The notes under the pieces are model-generated. The model made no database searches and was not told where the DNA came from. It saw nothing but the letters and a program-made list of their open reading frames with translations. From Bacteroidota bacterium (lineage in GTDB: Bacteria; Bacteroidota; Bacteroidia; UBA7662), in contig VGGT01000021.1 in assembly GCA_016868485.1 (NCBI GenBank), forward strand, positions 1-13,471: a DNA stretch of 13,471 bases. Direction: 5' to 3'. Of this stretch, positions 8,256-13,471 are shown piece after piece; the stretch's first letter is position 1; the number at the start of each line of letters is the position of its first letter. The position numbers and the translations under genes are program-made.

Positions 8256-11200
8256 TCAGCGAACGATCAGTTTCCTGTATTCCGTAACTACATTTTCGGC
8301 TTGATGAACCTTTAATTCTATTGTGTATACACCCGATGAGAATCCAGAAGCATCCCAATAAACCTCCTGTTTACCCGACAGTTGTCTGCTATCCACCAAT
8401 TTTCCGACTAATCTACCCATCTGATCCGACAAGGTTAAGGTCACAACAGCATCATCAGCCAGCGTGTAAGAAATTGTAGTGGTGCCATTAAATGGATTCG
8501 GATAATTGTTCAGATTCAGCGCTATTGACTGAGCAGAAACAGGCTTGTGCAAGCGCACCCCAAACTGATCTATATAGTCAATGGCCCCATCCGTGAATTG
8601 CGTTCCTGCCATTACGTCAACCCGATAGTCATCCGCTAATAATGCATCAGCGGTAATGATTTCCAGGAACATATCGCCTGCTTGCAATTGAACAGGTATT
8701 GATTGAGTGAACCAAGCAATAGACAATTGGTCGCCATGTTGACGGAACAACAATTCCTCACCTGTCTTAGCCAATCTCACTTTCATGACACGCACATTAG
8801 AGGAAAGTCTCAACAAAACTTGCATTGAACCTAACTCAACCCCAGTTGATGTCGATAATTTAAGCGTCCTCGAAGCAGATGTTAAACTTGGGTCGTTAAG
8901 TGGCTCTACATTCAAAGGATTAGACAAGCGTCTAGGCACTAAATAATCGCCATCCACGTCACCTGCACTCAGTGCGCGAATGTTTTGATTGATGTCTCCA
9001 TTATTCACTTGAACCAATTTACGCTCTGCTACCCAGCTTCTGGCAAAATTTGCTCCCGGCAAGAAAATGGATCGCTGTAAGATCAGTAGGGCATCGGATA
9101 CATTGATTACATTATTGCCATCGACATCAGCAGCCAGAGAGTCTAACTGTCCTTGAAGCAGACCAGGGAAGACCAACGAGCCAAATACACGGTAAGCATC
9201 TGCAGAGGTTATGCCGCCAGGGGCCGTGCGAATGGTATTGACAGAAAGTTCATAAACACCATTGTTCAAGTTTTGGAACAAATAATCACCATTTCCTCCA
9301 ACAGTCGTTGAACTCAGCACACTGAGGTTCTGGTTCAAATCAATGTCAGCATTGTTGATCGAAAGTGCGTTCGAAGATCGGCCGTACATCAATCGACCAG
9401 TAACATTGAAGCCGATGAGGTTAGGATCCACTGTAACCAACACAGAATCGGTTCTTGAACAACCATTTCCACCCGTAACAGTCAGATAATACATCGTTGT
9501 CACGGTAGGTGATGCGATTGGATTTAAGATGTTCGTGGCCGATAAACCAGTCGAAGGACTCCAAATAAACGTAAGCGGCGAAACGCCACCTGAAATCGAG
9601 GCATTCAACTGAGTTGAACGATTTAGCCCGATTGTAACGTTAATTCCAGCCTCTACAATCGGTGTTGGATTCACAATCACAGCTACATTAGATGTTACTG
9701 GACAGCCTGCGGCATCAACGGCGGTAACCGTATAAACAGTGGTCACAGTTGGGCTTGCGACCGGATTCTGAATATTGGTAGCCGACAAGCCGGTTGAGGG
9801 TGACCATAAATAGGTTACTCCGCCTGTTGGGTCTCCAGTGTAATTGGCGTTCAACTGAACCGAGCTGCCATTACAAACTACGCGATTGGCACCCGCGCTT
9901 ACTCTTGGCACATAAACAAGGACTGATCCCGAACTGACGCAACCTGTTACCAAATCAGTCACTGTTACCACATATGTTGTAGTAGCAGTTGGTCGAGCTA
10001 TTGGACTACCCGAAGTGATGTTATCCAATCCTGCTGAAGGACTCCATAGATAACTCACTCCTGAAGTTGGTGCGGTTACCTGTAACTGCGCACCAGTAGT
10101 GCTTCCACTGCAGAAGGTGGCCGTTGAATTGGCCAACGCAACAACAGGCCTTGGAGTGACTGTAACAATTACAGTATCTCTCGATACACAACCGGCGGCT
10201 GATATACCCACTACAACATACTGGGTGGTTACCGATGGTGTGGCAATTGGGTTGGCCAAAGTTGCCGAATTCAATCCCGACGAGGGTGACCAGAAATACG
10301 TTGAAGCACCCGTTGCACTCAGAGAGACCGAACTTCCTTGACAAGTCGAAACATCCGCACTCGCCTGAACAACCGGAACAGGAAGCACCACAACACGAAC
10401 TGAATCCCAACGTGAACAACCAAATGAATTTCGAACCTGAACGTAATAGGTCGTATTCATCGACGGAGCAACAGTGATTGAGGATGTATTTCCAACCACA
10501 TTACCACTTTGAGAGCCAATTCTCCATTCATAGGGTTGAGTTCCACTTCCACCAAGTGCATTTAAAGTTGCCGTAGACCCACTACAAATGGTTGTTGTTG
10601 GGCTAACCGTAGGGGTAGGCAACGGCAATACGTTGATAAAGGCATAGGCGTTAAATGTGCAACCAGCACTGTCAACGCTATACGTTACTGCGAATGTACC
10701 CACACCGATCGATCCAAATGAAACACTCGGGTTAAAGAAGTATTGAGTACCAACCTGACTGACTCCAATGCCTGAAAAACGACCACCAACGGGGAATCCT
10801 GACAATAGAATTGGAGGTGCATCAGCACAGAAATCTGCAATTGTATCAATCCTCGCAACATTTTGAGGAATCACAATTTCTCCATTTACCAATGTAAGTG
10901 GAAGGTCTTGTCCGAAGCGTGTACGGATGATCTGACTCAAGGTTGAGCTCCAACTCACTGCACTCGATGCATTAGCAACAAACTCCAATTGCAATAATGT
11001 ATCTCCCGAACTTAAATTGGCAGGCTGACCCGACCAATTGAGTGTTAGGCTATTGGCCGCTGGCACACTACTGGCTATCGATGAAATCTGGGAATTCACC
11101 CTGGATAGACCCGTGAATGTAGCCGCTAGTTCTGAGTAATTGAAATTCAGATTAAAATCAGCCACAGCATTAAACTCCTCGACAATCAATGGAACGCGCG

Positions 11201-13471
11201 CTATACCCGCATTACATAGAGATGCACGTCCCAATCGAAGCGTTATGGCTGGAACGTTCGGTGTAACGCTGAGTGCCGCTGTCTGCGAAGTTGCTGGTGG
11301 CGGACAACCACCACTAAGTATTACCCTAAATTGGCTGTTGTGTAAGCTATCGATAGCGGCTAAAACAATTAAACTATCGTTATCTACTCCCTGATATAAT
11401 CCTCCATTGGTTAAGTTCAACCAATTTGTGCCTACTCTTCTTTGCCATTGATAATGACTGGTATTGGCACCAACTACGGTGAATAGGGCTTGAGAACCTG
11501 ACAATACGGTCTGACTCATGGGCTGCGCAGTGACCGATGGGGCCACGCCTATTACAGATATTGAGCCGTTAGCCAAGGTTAATCGGTGCACGAGGTTTAC
11601 GGGATTAGATGTAAATAATCCAGAACTTCCAATCTGCGGAATGATCCAATTCAAAGGAGAGACACCGTTAGAAATAGCCCGGAAATTGAGCGTCATCAGT
11701 GTATCACTATTCAATGCAATTGGAATCGTGATATTCCGACGGATTGTGAGGGTATCCCCTGATGTTGTGATAAATATGCCGATCAAAAGCGGATTAGGTG
11801 TAAAATTCACTACCTCGAGAATCGACGAGTTAAATATCAATTTCACATCAATTCTTCCAATATTATTAAAGTCCCCGACGGTAATCGGGACATGAACTAA
11901 CTGGCCTGGACAAATTAATGTATCACTCAATCCTATTTGTACAATCGGCAAATTCGGGAACAGCAATAAGGTAGCATCGCTTGATGTATCTTGTTGAGAA
12001 CAATCGGTTAATACAACACGATAACGCGTTCCATTGACTGCAGAAACAGTATTGATAAGCAGCGTTGACGTGTTAACTCCAGAGTAAATATTGTTATTGC
12101 TCAAATTCTGCCAAATGTTTGTAGCCGATAGTTGCTGCCATTGGAATTGCAAATAGTTTTGTTGACCAACACTCATGGTTGTGAAGGAATCAACTCTGGC
12201 AAATACGGGTACAGGCTGCTGTGTAATCAAACCTGGTAGGCTAACCAACAAGTTCAACGTGATGATACTGTCACAATTCACCTGATTGGTCAAACGAATC
12301 GTATAGGAGCCGGATGAGGAGAAGACTTGACCACCAACAGTTATACTGCCTGGGAAACATATAGTATCATTGACTGTGGTGAAGCTCGGTTGGTTCACAA
12401 ACAGACTCAAAGTAACAATACTATCACATCCACGGCTAGAAACAAATGTGTGGGTATAAACACCTGCACTCGACAAATTATTACCACCAAACGCATATAC
12501 ACCTGGAGCACATATTGTTGCACTGATCGAACTATATAGGCTTGGAGTCACAAACAAATGCAAAGTCACTACACTATCACATCCGACAGCATTTGTTAAG
12601 GTTGCCGTGTAGGTTCCGCTTGACGTGTAGGATTGACCATTAAATGTGTATGTATTTCCAATACAAATCGAATCAGTCATTGAAGAAGCTGATGGCTGGT
12701 TCACCGTTAAATTCAAGGTGATAACGCTGTCGCAACCTGCAGCGTTCGTGAGGGTGTCGCGGTAGAATCCTGTTGCGGAAAGTTGCTGACCATTGAAGTT
12801 GTATGTGTTCGGTGAGCAGATCGTCTGGTTGATCGTCGATGCGCTTGGCTGGTTCACCGTCAGGTTCAGCGTGATGACACTGTCGCAGCTTGCCGCATTC
12901 GTGAGCATCGCTGTGTAGGTGCCTGATGTGCTGTAGCTCTGACCGTTGAAGCTGTATGTGTTCGGTGAGCAGATCGTCTGGTTGATTGTTGTTGCGCTCG
13001 GCTGGTTCACCGTTAGGTTCAGCGTGATGACACTATCGCAACCTACCGCATTCGTGAGGGTCGCAGTGTAGGTGCCTGAGGTGCTGTAGCTCTGTCCGTT
13101 GAAGCTGTAGCTGCTCGGCGAGCAGATCGTCTGGTTCAGGGTTGTTGCGCTCGGCTGGTTCACCGTTAGGTTCAGCGTGATGACACTATCGCAACCCGCT
13201 GCATTCGTGAGGGTAGCGGTGTAGGTGCCTGAGGTGCTGTAGCTCTGACCGTTGAAGCTGTATGTGTTCGGCGAGCAGATCGTATGGTTGATCGTCGATG
13301 CACTCGGCTGGTTCACCGTCAGGTTCAGCGTGATGACGCTATCACAACCCGCTGCATTCGTGAGGGTAGCGGTGTAGGTGCCTGATGTGCTGTAGCTCTG
13401 ACCGTTGAAGCTGTATGTGTTCGGTGAGCAGATCGACTGGCTGATGGTCGTTGCGCTCGGCTGGTTCACCG
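8256..13471 (-). CDS. Gene A: giant T9SS-secreted modular surface protein with cohesin-like and dockerin-like domains (5' partial)
   Basis: The visible part is 1,737 codons, counted from codon 13469; the true N-terminus lies beyond the right edge. The GTG at 13469 is the Val of the repeat motif LNLTVNQPS, not a start. Domains by visible residue: 2-409 eight 51-residue IC...GCDS repeats; 410-508 Ig-like; 509-641 cohesin-like; 642-740 Ig-like; 741-867 cohesin-like; 868-949 GxFSGxG module; 950-1030 PKD-like; 1031-1349 four WSPS-GLS PKD-like modules; 1350-1415 SdrB/regulatory-like beta domain; 1418-1468 dockerin-like; about 1513-1650 unassigned beta-rich domain; 1655-1737 T9SS sorting domain. No catalytic motif is visible. 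The family role (exported adhesin, scaffold or stalk attached at the outer membrane through T9SS) follows from the C-terminal domain; the exact function is unknown. It lies 25 nt upstream of gene B and shares its repeat and cohesin-like families, so the two products probably act together. The first five repeats are unusually uniform and GC-rich. Confidence 0.95.
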   Translation of the reverse strand, partial: VNQPSATTISQSICSPNTYSFNGQSYSTSGTYTATLTNAAGCDSVITLNLTVNQPSASTINHTICSPNTYSFNGQSYSTSGTYTATLTNAAGCDSVITLNLTVNQPSATTLNQTICSPSSYSFNGQSYSTSGTYTATLTNAVGCDSVITLNLTVNQPSATTINQTICSPNTYSFNGQSYSTSGTYTAMLTNAASCDSVITLNLTVNQPSASTINQTICSPNTYNFNGQQLSATGFYRDTLTNAAGCDSVITLNLTVNQPSASSMTDSICIGNTYTFNGQSYTSSGTYTATLTNAVGCDSVVTLHLFVTPSLYSSISATICAPGVYAFGGNNLSSAGVYTHTFVSSRGCDSIVTLSLFVNQPSFTTVNDTICFPGSITVGGQVFSSSGSYTIRLTNQVNCDSIITLNLLVSLPGLITQQPVPVFARVDSFTTMSVGQQNYLQFQWQQLSATNIWQNLSNNNIYSGVNTSTLLINTVSAVNGTRYRVVLTDCSQQDTSSDATLLLFPNLPIVQIGLSDTLICPGQLVHVPITVGDFNNIGRIDVKLIFNSSILEVVNFTPNPLLIGIFITTSGDTLTIRRNITIPIALNSDTLMTLNFRAISNGVSPLNWIIPQIGSSGLFTSNPVNLVHRLTLANGSISVIGVAPSVTAQPMSQTVLSGSQALFTVVGANTSHYQWQRRVGTNWLNLTNGGLYQGVDNDSLIVLAAIDSLHNSQFRVILSGGCPPPATSQTAALSVTPNVPAITLRLGRASLCNAGIARVPLIVEEFNAVADFNLNFNYSELAATFTGLSRVNSQISSIASSVPAANSLTLNWSGQPANLSSGDTLLQLEFVANASSAVSWSSTLSQIIRTRFGQDLPLTLVNGEIVIPQNVARIDTIADFCADAPPILLSGFPVGGRFSGIGVSQVGTQYFFNPSVSFGSIGVGTFAVTYSVDSAGCTFNAYAFINVLPLPTPTVSPTTTICSGSTATLNALGGSGTQPYEWRIGSQSGNVVGNTSSITVAPSMNTTYYVQVRNSFGCSRWDSVRVVVLPVPVVQASADVSTCQGSSVSLSATGASTYFWSPSSGLNSATLANPIATPSVTTQYVVVGISAAGCVSRDTVIVTVTPRPVVALANSTATFCSGSTTGAQLQVTAPTSGVSYLWSPSAGLDNITSGSPIARPTATTTYVVTVTDLVTGCVSSGSVLVYVPRVSAGANRVVCNGSSVQLNANYTGDPTGGVTYLWSPSTGLSATNIQNPVASPTVTTVYTVTAVDAAGCPVTSNVAVIVNPTPIVEAGINVTIGLNRSTQLNASISGGVSPLTFIWSPSTGLSATNILNPIASPTVTTMYYLTVTGGNGCSRTDSVLVTVDPNLIGFNVTGRLMYGRSSNALSINNADIDLNQNLSVLSSTTVGGNGDYLFQNLNNGVYELSVNTIRTAPGGITSADAYRVFGSLVFPGLLQGQLDSLAADVDGNNVINVSDALLILQRSIFLPGANFARSWVAERKLVQVNNGDINQNIRALSAGDVDGDYLVPRRLSNPLNVEPLNDPSLTSASRTLKLSTSTGVELGSMQVLLRLSSNVRVMKVRLAKTGEELLFRQHGDQLSIAWFTQSIPVQLQAGDMFLEIITADALLADDYRVDVMAGTQFTDGAIDYIDQFGVRLHKPVSAQSIALNLNNYPNPFNGTTTISYTLADDAVVTLTLSDQMGRLVGKLVDSRQLSGKQEVYWDASGFSSGVYTIELKVHQAENVVTEYRKLIVR
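8259..8507 (-). other. Type IX secretion C-terminal sorting domain of gene A (type A-like)
   Basis: The last 83 residues contain the classic series: NYPNPFNGTTTISYTL, then a VTLTLSDQMGRLV strand pair, a Gly-rich turn and WDASGFSSGVYTIEL, ending in EYRKLIVR. This is the pattern of the Por secretion-system C-terminal domain, recognised at the outer membrane by the T9SS and normally removed on anchoring. It fixes the true C-terminus of gene A and gives the strongest clue to the host group. Confidence 0.93.
9066..9218 (-). other. Dockerin-like calcium-binding module in gene A
   Basis: Visible residues 1418-1468 read GGITSADAYRVF, a linker, then ADVDGNNVINVSDALLILQ. The second half is a full 12-residue calcium loop (Asp1448, Asp1450, Asn1452, Asp1459) followed by a helix, as in a type I dockerin F-hand. 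In the first half the helix is kept but the loop has no acidic ligands. Downstream come SWV (1479) and AGDVDGDY (1503-1509), companions of dockerin-like modules in Bacteroidota surface proteins. In cellulosomes such modules bind cohesins; here the partner could be one of the five cohesin-like domains in this locus, in trans or within the chain. Confidence 0.75.
9225..9422 (-). other. SdrB/carboxypeptidase-regulatory-like beta domain before the dockerin in gene A
   Basis: Visible residues 1350-1415 (FNVTGRLMYG ... INNADIDLN ... GGNGDYLFQNL ... NGVYELSV) follow the prealbumin-like pattern 'V-G-L-Y ... A-I-L ... T-NG-Y-F-NL--G-Y-L-V'. Such domains often sit directly before dockerin-like modules in T9SS proteins and probably act as a rigid spacer. 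The call rests on pattern only. Confidence 0.6.
9423..10379 (-). repeat. Four tandem WSPS-GLS PKD-like modules in gene A
   Basis: Visible residues 1031-1349 form four modules of about 76-82 residues (1031-1106, 1107-1188, 1189-1268, 1269-1349). Each has a C-x-G-S or equivalent near the start, then (F/L/I)WSPS(S/A/T)GL, NPIA-P or a variant, TT-Y-V and a late GC before the closing strand. These are extracellular beta-sandwich spacers common in Bacteroidota. The last module has lost the first Cys (TIGLNRST where others have CxGSS). Each differs clearly from the next, so the duplication is old. Confidence 0.8.
10380..10868 (-). other. GxFSGxG module and first PKD-like module of gene A
   Basis: Visible residues 868-949 contain FCADAPPILLSGFPVGGRFSGIG and end with GTFAVTYSVDSAGC, the pattern of the GG-WSG-G-V-N...G-Y-LTY module that also occurs three times in gene B. 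Residues 950-1030 (TICSGSTATL ... YEWRIG ... NTTYYVQV ... GCSRWDS) are a PKD/Ig-like module without WSPS. Both are probably extracellular beta-sandwich spacers; no ligand is known. Confidence 0.65.
10869..11249 (-). other. Cohesin-like domain 2 of gene A
   Basis: Visible residues 741-867 begin AITLRLGRASLCNAGIARVPLIVEEFNAVADFNL, then a beta-rich stretch, then GDTLLQLEFVANASS and a closing VNGEIVI. The order 'G--VPL-V--FN-V--F-L---Y' followed by 'GDTLL-L-F' is the cohesin pattern. Identity is low, so it could be another cohesin-fold carbohydrate-binding-like sandwich. Confidence 0.55.
11250..11546 (-). other. Ig-like domain 2 of gene A
   Basis: Visible residues 642-740 (SVTAQPMSQTVLSGSQALF, HYQWQRRVGTNWLNL, YQGVDNDSLIV, FRVILSGGC) show the bacterial Ig-like pattern 'QP-S-TV-SG--A-F-V---Y-WQ----W-NL----Y-G---L-I'. 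It lies between the two cohesin-like domains and resembles the Ig-like domain at visible residues 410-508, so the Ig plus cohesin pair appears to be duplicated in gene A. Confidence 0.7.
11547..11945 (-). other. Cohesin-like domain 1 of gene A
   Basis: Visible residues 509-641 begin IVQIGLSDTLICPGQLVHVP and continue ITVGDFNNIGRIDVKLIFN, SSILEVVNF and, later, DTLMTLNFRAISN and LANGSISV. The series 'PG--V-VPI-V-DFNNIG-IDV-L-FN-SIL' is the best cohesin match in the window. In cellulosomal proteins this fold binds dockerins; in Bacteroidota it is also used as a plain surface module. Confidence 0.65.
11946..12242 (-). other. Ig-like domain 1 of gene A
   Basis: Visible residues 410-508 join the end of the 51-residue repeats to the first cohesin-like domain. 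The motifs LQFQWQQLSATNIWQNLSN, YSGVNTSTLLI and YRVVLTDC follow the same pattern as the second Ig-like domain of the protein. It is probably an extracellular spacer. Confidence 0.65.
12243..13466 (-). repeat. Eight tandem 153-bp (51-residue) IC...GCDS repeats in gene A, continuing off the right edge
   Basis: The units are exactly 51 codons each, with boundaries at 13466, 13313, 13160, 13007, 12854, 12701, 12548 and 12395. The consensus begins NQPSATTINQTICSPNTYSF, then NGQSYSTSGTYTATLTNAAG, and ends CDSVITLNLTV. Each unit has two cysteines about 28 residues apart. Units 1-5 (13466-12702) are close to identical at the DNA level; units 6-8 are diverged. The array is probably a stalk of small beta-domains. 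It continues beyond the window, so the total copy number is unknown. Confidence 0.95.

Noticed and set aside
10021..10419. Minus-strand open frame of 132 codons in another frame, rich in Cys and Gly
   Set aside because: It overlaps the PKD-like modules of gene A, whose frame carries clear conserved motifs. The Cys-Gly-rich sequence is the shifted reading of Ser/Val/Thr codons.
12243..13466. Regularly spaced direct repeats as a CRISPR-like or satellite array
   Set aside because: The period is exactly 153 bp with similarity over the whole unit, the frame is kept through all units, and the protein motif is conserved. These are coding tandem repeats.
13467..13469. GTG at 13469 as the start codon of gene A
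   Set aside because: It is the Val codon of the conserved LNLTVNQPS repeat junction; no signal peptide or ribosome site is present, and the frame is open to the window edge.

Overview
The window holds two very large genes, both on the minus strand and almost certainly in one transcription unit. Nothing else is supported: no RNA gene, insertion sequence, CRISPR array, phage gene or enzyme. Transcription runs from right to left. Gene A (13471 down to 8256) has its C-terminus here and its N-terminus beyond the right edge. Gene B (8230 down to 1) has its N-terminus here and runs off the left edge without a stop codon. The gap from the TGA of A to the likely ATG of B is 25 nt. I read the frame of B triplet by triplet over its whole length and found no in-frame stop, so at least 2,743 codons are open.

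The organism is most likely a member of the Bacteroidota or a close relative in the FCB group. The evidence is the C-terminal domain of A, a type IX secretion (T9SS) sorting signal (NYPNPFNGTTTISY ... EYRKLIVR), together with tandem PKD-like modules of the WSPS-GLS type and GIWSG-G modules, all typical of giant surface proteins in that group. Both products look exported: B starts with a Sec signal peptide and A ends with the T9SS tag. Neither has a recognisable catalytic domain.

Gene A, in protein order, has at least 8 tandem 51-residue 'IC...GCDS' repeats, then Ig-like, cohesin-like, Ig-like, cohesin-like, a GxFSGxG module, a PKD-like module, four WSPS-GLS PKD-like modules, a small SdrB/carboxypeptidase-regulatory-like beta domain, a dockerin-like calcium module, a beta-rich linker domain and the T9SS domain. 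Gene B has a signal peptide, then one composite super-module of about 735 residues repeated three times. Each copy runs cohesin-like, Ig-like, Ig-like, RYxLYRxG module, WSPS-GLS module, GIWSGxG module, then three IC...GCDS units. Ten more IC...GCDS units follow and continue off the left edge.

Taken together, the locus looks like a pair of secreted, calcium-dependent, modular adhesins or scaffolds: five cohesin-like domains and one dockerin-like domain in adjacent genes, with 51-residue repeat arrays as stalks or spacers. The function is inferred from architecture only. The main points for a second look are the triplicated super-module, the two-unit alternation in B's terminal array, the near-identical GC-rich repeats at both window ends (recent amplification, and possible exchange between the genes), and the possibility of assembly artefacts because both ends lie in the same repeat family.
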